Assembly: GCF_905171765.1 (NCBI RefSeq)
Contig: NC_053392.1
Coordinates: 108,132,821 to 108,196,820, forward strand
From: Bufo bufo
Lineage: Eukaryota > Chordata > Amphibia > Anura > Bufonidae
DNA length: 64,000 bases
Reading direction: 5' to 3'
Shown here: piece after piece, positions 32,613 through 44,194 of the stretch
Layout: each line of letters opens with the position of its first letter
Position numbering within the stretch: the first letter of the stretch is position 1
Made by a program: the position numbers and the translations under genes
The notes under the pieces: model-generated
The model's database searches: none
What the model was told of the DNA's origin: nothing
Seen by the model: only the letters and a program-made list of their open reading frames with translations

Positions 32613-33747
32613 AGGGCATCTGTCAGCAGATTTGTACCTATGAAACTTGCTGACCTGTTTCATGTGCACTTGGCAGCTGAAGACATCTGTATTGGTTCTA
32701 TGTTCCTATGTGCCCACATTGCTGAGAAAAATAAAGTTTTAATATATGCAAATGAGTCTCTATAAGCAATGGGGGCGTTGCCATTACACCTAGAGGCTCT
32801 GCTGTCTCTGCAACTGCCACACCCTCTGCACTTGACAGAGCCAGGCAGTGTAAACATGATGATGCCTGCCTGACCCTGTCAATCAAAGTGCACAGGGGTG
32901 TTGCAAAGAGAGCAGAGCCTCTAGGTGTAACGGCAATGCCCCCGTTGCTCCTAGAGGCTCATTTGCATATATTAAAACATCATTTTTCTCAGTAATGTGG
33001 CACATATGAACATGGGACCAACACAGATGCCTTCAGTTGCCAAGCGCACATTTAACAGGTGTCACCGATGTACCGAGACATACGGACGTCCCGGCGACAG
33101 TGAGTGGCAGGAGATCTGTGAAACTGGCAACACGTGGTTTGATCTGACAGGTTTTTCTTGTGGATCAATAGGTGTCTGTGTTGTTTCTGGTAATGGCCAC
33201 ACCCCTTGCCTCCAGGTGTTGCTTATGTGGTCATTTAACCTTCCTTATTTATAGTTGCTTCTCCCACTATGCTGTGCGGTTTATAGCTTCTATGCCTGTG
33301 GATTGTTTGTGGTTGGATCTCGGCTGAGTTCCTGGTGCTTCCATAGCCTCTTTGAAGTTAAGTCTTTCCTTTCCCTTTTGTATTTTGTTTGGGTTCTGTG
33401 TGTTGCATTTCCCTATTGTTTGTATTAGGCCTGAAGTTCGTCCTTCCTTTTGGAGGAACAGGTAGTCTCGTCCCTGCCATTAGTACCAGGGTCCTATAGG
33501 GCTAGATAGGACTCTAGGTATTCCTGCGTATGAACTCACCTACCTTTGGGGTCTGTTCATACTGGTAGTCGGTCAGGATTTTGGTTAGGGTTTTCACTAA
33601 GAGGTGTCCATCTTTGTTCCCTATTTCTCAGGCCTGATAACTGTTTCCCTCTTTCCTCCTATGCTTGGTGTGGGGTTTCCCTCCCACACCGAAGCGTGAC
33701 AACAGGTCAGCCAGTTTCACAGTTACAAATTTGCTGACAGATGCCCT
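32613..33747. mobile_element. TTAA-type palindromic MITE (family A), split by a solo LTR
   Basis: AGGGCATCTGTCAGCAGATT and the mirror GCTGACAGATGCCCT are flanked by TTAA (32609-32612, 33748-33751). The inside is a fold-back: 'TATATGCAAATGAG' near 32745 pairs with 'CTCATTTGCATATA' near 32957. A 642-bp solo LTR is inserted at 33060-33701. Other copies lie at 652-1008 and 56242-57503. Confidence 0.85.
33060..33701. mobile_element. Solo LTR (642 bp)
   Basis: Begins TGTCACCGATG and ends GAAGCGTGACA, with 5-bp duplication ACAGG (33055-33059 and 33702-33706). TGTCAC...GTGACA ends and the 5-bp duplication are those of Gypsy-type LTRs, and the end motif is shared with the Gypsy element at 16511-21815, though the sequence is otherwise different. 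No coding region; open frames inside are chance. Confidence 0.82.
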
Positions 33748-34138
33748 TTAAATCTGTAATTTCTGACATTTTTAGCAAACTGTGCGACATAAATGTAGAT
33801 TTCCTTACTGAATAGAGTAGAAAGGGCAGCAACAATTTGCACTAGGAACAACGTCTAATTTGTCATTGGACATTGGAGCTTGCACTTCATAGAACAGATT
33901 CAATATTTTGCAAAACAGTGTATTAATCTCTGTGGAAGGACTCAATAGGAACAGTGCAGTGGTAAACTATTGCAGTCTATGGTAGAAGCAGTCTGATGCA
34001 AAACCCCTAGCGAGGCTAAAAACAAAGTTAAAAAAAAGCATTTAAAATTCAAAAACCCCAAAAAAATTAAAAACTAAAATCTTTCCCATTTTACATATTA
34101 AAAAATAGTAAAAAATGAAATATCATTGGTGTCAGCTA

Positions 34139-34568
34139 GAGATGAGCGAATTTCTTATTTTGAAATTCGTTCACGCTTCAGTTACTGGTAAAAGGTGAAT
34201 TGCATTATGAATTGCGTTATGAATTGCGTGACCACGGACCATAACACAATTCTATGACAGAATGCATAACGGAATGCATTTAGAGGCAATCCGTTATTCA
34301 TTCCGTCATAATAGAAGTCTATGGGCTGCAAAACAGATCTCTCACGTTTCCGTTATGCAGGAGAGGACTCCCCTGCATAACGGAAACGGAACGGATCCGT
34401 TTTCCAGCCCATAGACATCTATTATGACGGAATGAATAACGAAATGCCTCTAAATGCATTCCGTTATGCATTCCGTCACAGAATTGCGTTATGGTCTGTG
34501 GTAACGGAATCCATAATGTGATTCACCTTTTACCAGTAAACGAAGCGTGAACGAATTTCAAAATATGA
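34139..34568. repeat. Large fold-back repeat, hAT-MITE-like
   Basis: TAGAGATGAGCGAATTTC begins a block whose first 200 bp ('TCACGCTTCAGTTACTGGTA') are mirrored in the last 200 bp. The TAGAGATGAGCGAA end is shared with 37981-38544, so it is probably the same hAT-derived family. Confidence 0.75.
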
Positions 34569-35046
34569 ACATCATAACAGAAAAATATCTAAATGATCAC
34601 TTTGCTTTCCCCAAAAAATTAATAACAAGTAATTTAAGTACATACCCCATATGGTATTATTAAAAACTACAGATTGCCCTGCTAAAGATGAGCCCTTACA
34701 TAGCTCCATAGACAAATTATATAAAAAGGTATGGGTTTTCTGAAAATGGAAAATAAAAGAAAATTTAGTTTTTTTTAAGTAAATTAAAACCATAGAAAAA
34801 TTCTATACGATTGGTGTCTGTTTAGTATTGACCTGCAGAAGAAAAGTAATGTGTTAATTTTACTGCACAATGAACACCATAAATACCAAACCCATAAAAT
34901 AATGGCAGAAAAATCTATGGCTTTTGGAAGGCAGGAAGGAAATAAAATGAAGCAATGAAAATTGTTTTCGATGAGTAGGGATTAAATCAGGCAGAAAACA
35001 TTGTAGGGCTAGCTCACCTGAATGCCATGATACCTTTCACTTCGTG

Positions 35047-35362
35047 ATCCACTGCTTCATTCTGGAGAGAAAGTACTTGTAATGTTTATGCAAATGAGCA
35101 GTTAAGTGCACTGAGGACGGGCCCAAGCCAGTCTTGTACACACTTGCTCCCCATGATTCCTCTGCCAGTTACTTCCTCTCCTTTTGACTGAGAGGCCTAG
35201 GTTCCTGCATAGTCATCTCTCCTGGCCTAGTCAATCAAGAAGGAGATGGGCAGGCATAGGAAGCAGCAGGAGCAAGGTACAGAGTGGATTGGGCCTGCCC
35301 ACTGTGCACTTAACTGATCATTTACATATGTATTTTTCTCTAGAATGAAGCACTGGATTGCT
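35047..35362. repeat. Fold-back repeat
   Basis: 'ATCCACTGCTTCATTCT' on the left pairs with 'AGAATGAAGCACTGGAT' on the right, and 'AGTTAAGTGCAC' with 'GTGCACTTAACT'. Arms of about 90 bp with some mismatches; an older MITE. Confidence 0.72.
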
Positions 35363-35613
35363 AAGTGAAAGTGACCATCATACATGTTTGATAAATGTTG
35401 ACCAAACCTGTTGATTTTGGTTGGACCAGTTGATTATCTATTGCACATGGGGCCTCCCACTTCTTCCCCAATAGCAGATGTCAGAGAAGATAATGATCAG
35501 GCACTTGGATTTCAACTTTCAGATCCGTTTGTTCTCAGGGAGATAAGCCAATGCCTGATGTTTTGGTAGCAGCCTCTTTTTCCTCATCCTGTTCAGGACA
35601 CATGTATGCTCTT

Positions 35614-36628
35614 GCAACGCCTGCGCCCTAGGGGTGTTATGTGAGTGTAACAGAGATGAAGTGCCGAGTGAGGGTAGTAGTACCCACAGTTCAGTTGTCC
35701 CCTGGGCCGGCCTGCAGTAGAGGGGAAGACAGCACTAAATCCTCCGGGGCACTCTCTATTGCAGGGAACACCAGCCAGATGGTGGTTGAGGCACCCTTGA
35801 TGGTAAGGGGTTTTTAAAGTGCTTTGGTGTCTGGCCCCCTGTGCTGTTAGTGACGCCAGCACCGTTAGGTGCAATTAGGAGATGGAGTAGAATGATGAGA
35901 GAGGCAGTAGTTGAACCAAACAGGAACTTTACTTGTAAGTTGCAGTCTTGCAATAAGTATCATCCAATAGCAGCCCTTTGTCATACATCAAGATAGTAAA
36001 GCTGCAAATTCCAATAACAGGCTCAGTGAGGTGGTGTATGTACTGTAGGTTCCAGCTCAACTGTGTAGAAGTGATGACCTTACTTGCACATGGCTCCTGT
36101 TCTTGCTCTGGTTACTTAGCCTTTAAATAATAGTTTGGATCCTCTGTAAGTATTCAGCAATATTCAGTGCTTCAGTAATTCGGCAACCCAAGGGCGGTCT
36201 GCCTCATGGCAGGCAAACTCTTTGCTCAATTCTTTGAAAAGGTTGCACAAGATACAGCAATTATTCCCTTAGTCCCTGGAAGGGACCCTAGAAGGGGTAT
36301 TACAGTAAAGGATCAATTAGTCCTAGTCCTGGACTACAAAGGTTGAAGTAGCTTCACTCCCTGGGCAAAGCCCAGAAGGACAGAGCCAGGTCTGGCTCCT
36401 CTCCTCCTAACTCCTAATCTCCCTATCTCCCCAATAACTTCCTATGGCTGACCTATATAAATGGTGTGAAAGTGACACCTAGAGGCTGATATGTGTAGTG
36501 CATTGAACCAGCCTGAAATGGGAATTTAGCAGCTGTGACAAAGGAAAATACAATAAATAGTGCAAAATGACATAGGATGGCACAGACAATTTTGGAGTGT
36601 TCCCATCCACCTGGAGTGGGACACTACA
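35614..36628 (-). mobile_element. Second copy of the 1-kb LTR-like element
   Basis: Similar over its length to 3647-4633, with shared segments such as 'GCACTCTCTATTGCAGGGAA' and the same right end ACACTACA. No matching 5-bp duplication was found at its ends, so one boundary may be eroded. A small minus-strand frame (35593-35874) is shared with the first copy but has no recognised function. Confidence 0.75.
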
Positions 36629-37980
36629 CCCTGTCAAGCTAAGCTTGCATGTGTATGGAGAGTTGGGAGAGATAGCTGTCAGCTATCTCATGGTCAGCCT
36701 TATAGCAATAGAAAGAGAGAGATTAGAGTAAACTATGAATGTTGGGGTTTTGAGTGGAATAAGGCTCTAAACATTTAACATTTAGTTATTCTGTCATCTT
36801 ATGTGGACATTCCCATTGTTGTAAAAGTCCATACTAGGTACATATCTGCTAAGATGTATATTAATATTGATTTGCTCGTATGTTTTCAGTATAATTTAAG
36901 GAGTTCTCCGCTTTCTTGAACTTAGATTAATTTTGGAGATTACATTAAGTTTCAGTGTTTTTGGTGTTGGGGTAATGAAATAGAGATTTTTCTTAAAGAG
37001 AGACATTTTGGAAAAACATATTTTGGTTTGGTATTTATGTGGAGTGTTTTAATAAGATCCAGTCCCTTATGAGCTATCATAGCCTCCCATACCAGTAAAA
37101 GAGACTGCAACAGCGTCGGATTGGAGTTACTTGGTCCCACAAGAGGAAATTATTCTTGGGGTTCAACTCTGATGTTATCAATACAGCGTAATAGGTTTTT
37201 AATTAAATTAATAGACCATAGTGGCAAGCTATTGGCTTCAAAGGCAGCCAAAGGATCCTCTGGTACTCTGGTGGGCCAGTCTGACCCTGGTGGGAGACAT
37301 CTATTGATGAATATCATTACAGTGTCTATAGAGTTGCCACCTAGCCTTCTGTATACATTAAGTCCTGTACTGTATGTCTGTGTAACAATGTAGTCAGTGT
37401 CAGTGGAAACCTGGTTGAAACTCTTTTGGGCATTGTAATGGCTGCCAATAGTAGTTGTCACCAGACATTTTATACCTTTGTAGAACCGTGTTTCTTTACT
37501 TCAGTCATGCAGGATCCCAATTGGACATGATTTTAAGATCTGCCAGAGAGGAATCCATTTTGGCGATTACTATGGATATCATCACTAGGTTCACATGACG
37601 TAAAGGCTAAGTTCTTGAGAAGTTTGGCCTCCATGTTCATCGTATATGTTGGAAAATTCTCTGAGGTCTTTGTCTAAAAGGACCATAGACTTTCATTGGT
37701 GAGAAAAATGATCTGTATCCTTTTGGTATAAGTTTGGATGGCAAGTTTTTTGGGTTTATGCAACCAGTGGTCAAACAGTTGCCAGATCTGTTGTACAATG
37801 AACACCACAGGTGCTCAACAGACCGAATTTACTCACAGAATCCATTGTGCTGTCCATCATGTTGACAGAAGAAATCAGGCTTTGATTTCCTTCTTATCAA
37901 ATCTTACTGAACTTGCAACAAAGCTTAAAATACGTAAAGACTAGAGAAATTTAATTTGGTAAAGGGGTATTAAATATAGG
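36629..37980. other. Intronic stretch with an unidentified minus-strand open frame
   Basis: A 103-residue minus-strand frame at 37150-37461 (MTTTIGSHYNAQKSFNQVST...) has balanced composition and no low-complexity signs. Downstream on the same strand another frame fragment (WDQVTPIRRC) follows after a stop. It could be a decayed retroelement gene or processed pseudogene; I cannot name it. Nothing else is recognised. Confidence 0.3.
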
Positions 37981-38544
37981 TAGAGATGAGCGAAGTTCTC
38001 AAAACTTCGATTTGGCTACTTCACTGAATTTCACCCAGAAATTTGCTTCATGACGAATTACTTTGTCGCAATGCGCATTTATTTGTGAGTAGCAGACGCA
38101 ATGGCGGTGCCCCCTATGATTGAAACCCCCAGATGCTGTGATCCTCGCTGATCGCTGCATCTGAGATTACCATTGAGGGCTGTCAGGGGTTAATCTGTAA
38201 AAAAAAAAACACTTACCTTATCCATTAGATCGCGAAGAGCCTGCTGCGATCATCTTGCTTGAAGATCCAGCGCAAACTCTCACGCAGGGCGTGATGACAT
38301 CATTACGCTGGCCAGCATGGTGATGTCATACGCCACCGCACACAAGATTTTATGAGGGATCTTCAATCAAGATTGCCGCGCACAAATGGATGAGGCGAGT
38401 ATGATTTTTTTTGTTTTACCACCATTTTAGTGAAAAATGGTTTGTTACCACGAAGCACAAGGAAATTTGGCTTTGCGGCAAAACAAATTTTCCCTGAAAT
38501 TCGGATCGAAGTCAACTTCGTGAACTTCGATTCGCTAAACACTA
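37981..38544. repeat. hAT-type MITE just upstream of exon 1b
   Basis: Ends TAGAGATGAGCGAAGTT and, mirrored, TTCGCTAAACACTA. The flanking 8-mers are AATATAGG (37973-37980) and AATATAGC (38545-38552), a 7-of-8 target duplication. The right end lies 324 bp before the exon 1b ATG, so part of the exon 1b promoter region is transposon DNA. Confidence 0.75.
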
Positions 38545-38868
38545 AATATAGCCATGAAAAAACCCCACTAACTATTTTGGTTGAAATAGAAACTGTGGCA
38601 ATGGTTCTTATCATGATGCCATAACCTTGCGGATCTGTTGCCATCATTTACACTACTCAATGCCCATATCTCTGTATTACGTTGTATCATGTGAAACTCG
38701 ACCACACACTACCCACAATGACGGCGAAACTGTGATATCTTATGAAAACATATTAAGCAAACAAAGCAGGTATCAGAGAGAGGAGGTTATAATTGTCCTT
38801 CAGAATGGGATTCCAGTAGATCAGGAGCAGCACACAGAACCAGCTGGGACCTTCAACAGCTCTCAACC

Positions 38869-39088
38869 ATGTCGGTCACAATGTGCCAAACGATGGGCTT
38901 TGTCGTCTCAGCCCTAGGCTTTGCCGGCATCATTGCATCCACATGTATAGATATGTGGAGTACACAGGATCTCTACGACAACCCAGTGACTGCAACGTTT
39001 CAGTACCAGGGACTATGGAGAAGCTGTGTACGACAAAGCTCAGGATTCACAGAGTGCCGACCCTACTACACCATTCTTGGGTTACCAG
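38869..39088 (+). CDS. cldn18: Claudin-18 alternative first coding exon 1b
   Basis: ATG at 38869 (A at -3). The 220-nt exon has the same length and phase as exon 1a. It encodes TM1 (about 6-26, CQTMGFVVSALGFAGIIAST) and the first loop with W30, GLW at 49-51 and the two cysteines (RSCVRQSSGFTEC). The N-terminal GFVVS..G.AGIIA resembles the mammalian stomach isoform, while DMWSTQDLYDNPVT and RQSSGFTECRPY resemble the lung isoform. So it cannot be assigned to one tissue by similarity alone. The donor is CAG|GTCTAA at 39089, poor at positions +3 to +6. No TATA box is obvious upstream. Confidence 0.95.
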
Positions 39089-39510
39089 GTCTAATTATTT
39101 TTCTATTATCTATTTATTTTTCTATTATCTATTTATTTTAGTTGTATTTCTCTTTTTTTAAGGAAAAATATTCTAAGTGTAATTTTACATAGATTTTTTA
39201 AAAGGATGCTATTGAATAAGTTGGAATTAAAACAACAACTTATACTGACCATCTTGAGATGCTTTCGAGGCAGTTTAAGTCGCCTCATCTCTTCTTGAGG
39301 CATTTTATGGATCACCTTTATATTAATGTTTTATATTACCACCGTTGAGTTCTACGCATAGAAATTATGTGCTAAAATATTTAATCTCTGATCATTTGCC
39401 ATAGTAGTCACACTCATATGTACAAGGTGTGGCATAGTTTAAGCTGAGATAACGAAGTGGGCAAACACCCCTTTACATCTCTGAAGGCTGTTATCTGGGT
39501 GGAAATCTAA
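39089..39510. other. Intronic stretch after exon 1b
   Basis: Starts with a tandem duplication of about 21 bp (ATTTTTCTATTATCTATTT twice, near 39097-39138). No gene recognised. Confidence 0.45.
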
Positions 39511-39678
39511 GGGCACGGCCACACGGTCAGGTTTCTGCATGCAGTTTTGGAAGCTAAAATCAGAAGCGGATCATAGAAGGAGAGAAAGCATAAAGGAGTG
39601 GCACAACTTTTCTGTTTTGAAATCACTGGTTTTGGCTTTCAGAACTGTAGGCAGAAACCTGACATTGTGGCCGTGCCC
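39511..39678. repeat. PIF/Harbinger-type MITE (168 bp)
   Basis: GGGCACGGCCACACGGTCAG and its near mirror image (GTGGCCGTGCCC) are bounded by TAA at 39508-39510 and 39679-39681. Confidence 0.85.
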
Positions 39679-40444
39679 TAACTCCTTGGAAAAGCAAAGA
39701 TATAATTGAGGAATATTGGATAAAAAATGAAATATGAAGATTTGGTTCTTTATTCAACATATGCAAAAAATGGCTTTTATTTGAATGGCTTCCAAGTGCT
39801 GATAAAAAGTAGCGCCCTGGTGGTGAATTTGCCCTTTTGTTCTACAAAGCAGAACACATCTTATCACCAGTGATTCAGACGTGCTGGACCTTATCAGACA
39901 TAGGATTAATTTGAATGCAGTCCACACCCTGCCCACGAACAGTGGGACAGTGATAGGAATGATTCATTTCTTTTTGCACAAATGTTCTACTTAGACATAT
40001 TTTTAATGGTCATTTGCAAGGAAAGGGGGATTACTTCACTTTTATAGAAGAATGACTATTTTATATCATTATTTTAGTTGAGTAGAATGTGTAACAGAAA
40101 ACCTGCTTTACTACTTTTATATGTCATCTTTATGGGGATGGTAAGGGTTGAACATGTTCTCTGCGTTTTAGATACTTATAAGCCACTTTGCCTTGGCCAG
40201 GATATTGAGATACAGGGCCAGGGCATTGAATTGAATCTTTGATACCACTGTATACTAGTAATGCATCTCTGTTATAATGTTTTACAAATGAAAGACTTGA
40301 ATCAATTATAGAATACAAAAAAAGGAAAGGGAAATGAGAAACAAGAAAAATAAGACTCTTTTATACTGTAAGATCCATGGGATTAAAGGTAGTTTTCTAC
40401 GGTTTGATTTAGTAAATATATCAATGTATAAATTATAATTTTAA

Positions 40445-40921
40445 AGGAGTTGTCCGCTTTTTAATATTGATGTCCTATGCCCAGGATAGGTCATCAAGAT
40501 TAGATTGGCGGAGGTCCGACGACCCACACCCCCGCCAATCAGCTGTTTGAAGAGAAGGCAGCTCTCATACAAGCGCTGCCTTCTATGCTCTGTTTACCTG
40601 CTCGCCGCAGTAATTGCAGTGGTGAGCAGGTGTAATTACAAGTATGTCCTCCCCATTCACTTCTATGGTACAGCTCGGCCTGTTCAAGTGAATACTACAT
40701 AGCCATCCCATAGAAGTGCATGGGGACGCCATACTTGTAAATACACCTGCTCACCACTGCAACTGCTGCGGCAAGCAGGTAAACAGAGCAGAGAAGGCAG
40801 CACTTGTATGAGCGCTGCCTTCTCATCAAACAGCTGATGCCGGGAGTCGGACCCCTGACAATCTGATATTGATGACCTATCTTAAGGATATGTCATCAGT
40901 AGTAAAAAGTGGACAACCCCT
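40445..40921. repeat. TTAA-type fold-back MITE
   Basis: AGGAGTTGTCCGCTTTTTA is mirrored by AAAAGTGGACAACCCCT; TTAA at 40441-40444 and 40922-40925. Arms pair over about 200 bp ('AAGGCAGC...CAAGCGCTGCCTTCT'). Confidence 0.85.
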
Positions 40922-40991
40922 TTAAGCTTCTCTTGAGTAGGTAATCACAAACCAGCCAATTTCAACAGGATCGGCCAACCATCTACTGTAA

Positions 40992-41311
40992 AGGCCCCTT
41001 TACATGGGCCAATTTTACAGGTGATTATTGGAAAGGAAGCATTCCTTCCTGACAATTCACTGATTGTCATTGGAGGAGACTGCTGCATTTATATGGGGAG
41101 GAGAGATCGCTAATGCCATCGCTCAACCCCATACAGACTTATTGTCAAATGACAATTTAGATGCCTACACAAACAATCCAATTGCCCGAAGAACGTTTCA
41201 CTTGATCATTGAGTGATTGGCGACACCTTTACACCAACAAATAATTGCTATGAATGCTCGTTAGCGATTATCTGGTGGATTCTCGGCCCGTAAAAGGTGT
41301 AAAGGGCCCTT
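40992..41311. repeat. PIF/Harbinger-like fold-back MITE
   Basis: 'AAAGGCCCCTTTACATGGGC' at the left and 'CCCGTAAAAGGTGTAAAGGG' at the right are imperfect inverted ends. Related to 58640-59013. Confidence 0.65.
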
Positions 41312-41502
41312 AATGTGTATGGCCAATCTTATCTGTAGATGCCCAGTCCTTTTGTTCTCCCAGGAGATAAGCCATCATAAGAGGTATCAGGTAGGGAAAT
41401 ACTCTGCTCTTCCCATTTAGAACACATGCACGCTCAAGTGAGCCAAGTGTGAATGTGTTTTGGGGAGTTATTGGCCAAGTGAGTGTTTGTCCTACAGTTT
41501 TA

Positions 41503-42000
41503 GGCTACTTTCACACGAGCGTTCGGGTGTCCGCTCGTGCGCTCCGTTTGAAGGGGCTCACGAGCGGCCCCGAACGCATCCGTCTGGCCCTAATGCATTC
41601 TCAGTGGAGGCGGATCCACTGAGAATGCATCCGCCTGCCAGCGTTCAGCCTCCGCTCCGCTCAGTGAGCGGACACCTGAACGCTGCTTGCAGTGTTCGGG
41701 TGTCCGCCTGGCCGTGCGGAGGCGAGCGGATCCGTCCAGACTTATAATGGAAGTCAATGGGGACATATCCGCTTGAAGATGACACCATATGGCTCAATCT
41801 TCAAGCGGATCCGTTCCCCATTGACTTTCAATGTAAAGTCTGAACGGATCCGCTCAGGCTACTTTCTGACTTAGAAAATTTTCTAAGTAATAATGCAGAC
41901 GGATTCGTTCTGAACGGATGCAAACGTCTGCATTATCGGAGCGGATCCGTCTGATGAAACATCAGACGGATCCGCTCCGAACGCTCGTGTGAAAGTAGCC
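41503..42000. repeat. PIF/Harbinger-type MITE (498 bp)
   Basis: GGCTACTTTCACACGAGCGT and its exact mirror at the right end lie between TTA duplications (41500-41502 and 42001-42003). Rich in GCGGATCCG words, with many intact CpGs, pointing to a young copy. Confidence 0.88.
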
Positions 42001-42170
42001 TTATAAGGTACAAGGCCAGCAGGCTGAATATCTTATGAAGTAGCAATAAATGTATCCAGACTATGTTTTTGCTGCAGATATAAGAAACCATGAGAAAAAC
42101 AAATAAGAAAGTAAATATAATACATAACAAAGGAACATGGAATAATTAAATGCACAGTAGAATACACCAA

Positions 42171-42347
42171 GGAAGGAGATTTATCAAACTGGTGTAAAGT
42201 AGAACTGGCTTAGTTGCCCAGAGCAACCAATCAGATTCCACCTTTTATTTTCCAATGGAGCTGTGAAAAATGAAAGATGGAATCTGATTGGTTGCCATGA
42301 GCTACTAAGCCAGTTCTACTTTGCACTAGTTTGATACATCTCCCCCT
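42171..42347. repeat. Fold-back MITE
   Basis: 'AGAACTGGCTTAG' and 'CAACCAATCAGATTCCA' on the left pair with 'TGGAATCTGATTGGTTG' and 'CTAAGCCAGTTCT' on the right. Ends GGAGATTTATCAAACTGGTG and the approximate mirror. Confidence 0.78.
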
Positions 42348-43265
42348 ATATTTATATATGGATGTTTACAATATTCATGTATAAATGTGGAATAATAATA
42401 AATTATCTTTTTTATAAAATAACAAAAATAAAATGTTTTTTTTAGGACCATAATCAGTGTCTTACCTACCATGGAGGTAGATCACGTGACTAACTTAGAT
42501 TTAGTGCATTTTCTGTCAGCCACCACTAGTAAGAGCTCAGTGAAAAGAGATTATATACAGATTCCATTAATATATATAGTTACTCTATAAATTTTTATGC
42601 ACTAAGCTCCACCTAGTGGCAGCTGCAGGCATGCAGTTTTATAATATGCGGTGTGAAGGGAAGTAGATTTAAAATTTCAATGCATTTGTGGCAGTTGTCT
42701 GTAAACACATTGAGAAATATAGTGTGCAACATACATTTACTACAGTTTTTCCCACATAGAAGTTGGACAAAGTCTGCGAGATGGAGCACAACCTTTCTTT
42801 ATTACAATTTTTTAATTAGAAATGACATCTACTTAATAGAAAAAGTTAAAATTGTCAAAAATCCGGGGAGTCACACTTTGCATTTTGCTTTGCCAGGGAG
42901 TGTGTGGAGCGCATACTGGGAAACCAGGGGGAGGAGGTGGCATACTGGATTTTGCTATGGGGCGCTATGAGATCTAGGTATGTCCTTGACTCCCTGACCA
43001 TAATGCTTTGAAGTAAGGGCATAATTACCGGTGTAGCAGGTGCGAAAGGGCCCAAATCCAGACAAGGTGAAGTGTAGTAAATTACCAATGTGATTGATGG
43101 AAGGGAAGAGTTGAAAATTACATGTGGAGGTGAACTTGATGCTAATAGTGAAGTAAGGCCACACTCCAAGTTCATTTATGGGACCAAGTCTTTTCATTGC
43201 CTGGGCTTTGATGAAGTATCTAAAGACTCAGAAATCTCTGAAGAAGTTATCTTATGGTATTACGA
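42348..43265. other. Intronic stretch without gene
   Basis: No exon or repeat boundary recognised. Open frames at 42653-42970 and 42855-43197 have no recognisable product. Confidence 0.35.
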
Positions 43266-43338
43266 CTATTAACTAGTGTTGGGCGAGCATGCTCGGCCAA
43301 ACGCCTAATTTTACTCGAGCATCACAATGTTTGTGTGC

Positions 43339-43800
43339 GCATCCTAAAAATATCTGTGACATTCTGTGTACTTTATTTGCGCATACACTTACAAAACCTG
43401 CGCTACTGTACGTGTGACATACTTGCAAGCATATATACCATTTAATATGCGCAAGGCGAGCAGTAAGGGACGGGGAAGTGGCCGTGCTGTTGATGGTGCA
43501 CTCAGAGGCCGTGGCCCTGGGCGCGGTGAAACTGTGCCTGGTGCCAGAGCACAAGAAACACACTCATCCACGATACCTAGCTTCATGTCCCAGTTTGCAG
43601 GGTGGCGCAGGACACCACTCTCAAAGTCAGACCAGTGCGACCAGGTGGTCGGTTGTATTGCAGCAGATAATGCTTCCAGTCGGTTAATCACCACCCTGTC
43701 TTCCACAAAGTCCAGTCTCAGTAGCCAACAGTCTAGTCAACAGAATACTCTTTCCACCAAGTATTCCCACACTCGGATATTCCGAGGAGCTAAGCCCGCT
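43339..43800 (+). repeat. 5' copy of an internal direct duplication of the hAT element
   Basis: Highly similar to 48646-49140, from 'ATATCTGTGACATTCTGTGT' to 'GGACATGAGGAGATCTTGTG'. It encodes MRKASSKGRGSGRAVDGALR onward, then a region shared with the second copy (THSS.IPSFMSQF). The two copies differ by indels, for example the Arg/Gly-rich start is present only here. Confidence 0.8.
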
Positions 43801-44194
43801 TGAAGAGGGACATGAGGAGATCTTGTGCCCTGATAAACATGCAGGTAAGTACTGCCATTCACTGTAATGCCGTGGCATTACAATGATTGGCTGGCCGGAA
43901 CGCATCATCGGGTGCTATATAGTCAGGGAGAGCTGGAGAGCAGAAGGGAGAGATAGTGTAGGGAGTGAAATAGGAATATTTTAGCTTTTATGCTTGTTAT
44001 AGACCCAAAATTCCTTTTAAGGACTATTGTGTGTGGCAGCAATATATATTTTTGGCGCAACCTGCGCTAAATTGCTAAAACTTGTTAGAGACCCAAAAGT
44101 CCTTTTAAGGACTATTGTGTGTGGCAGCAATATATATTTTTAGTGCAACCTGCACTAAATTGCTAAAACTAGAGAGACCCAAAAGTCCTTTTAA

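Noticed and set aside
43366..43803. Separate Arg/Gly-rich gene
   Set aside because: It is one copy of an internal duplication of the hAT element, with the same reading frame repeated at 48.77-49.06 kb.
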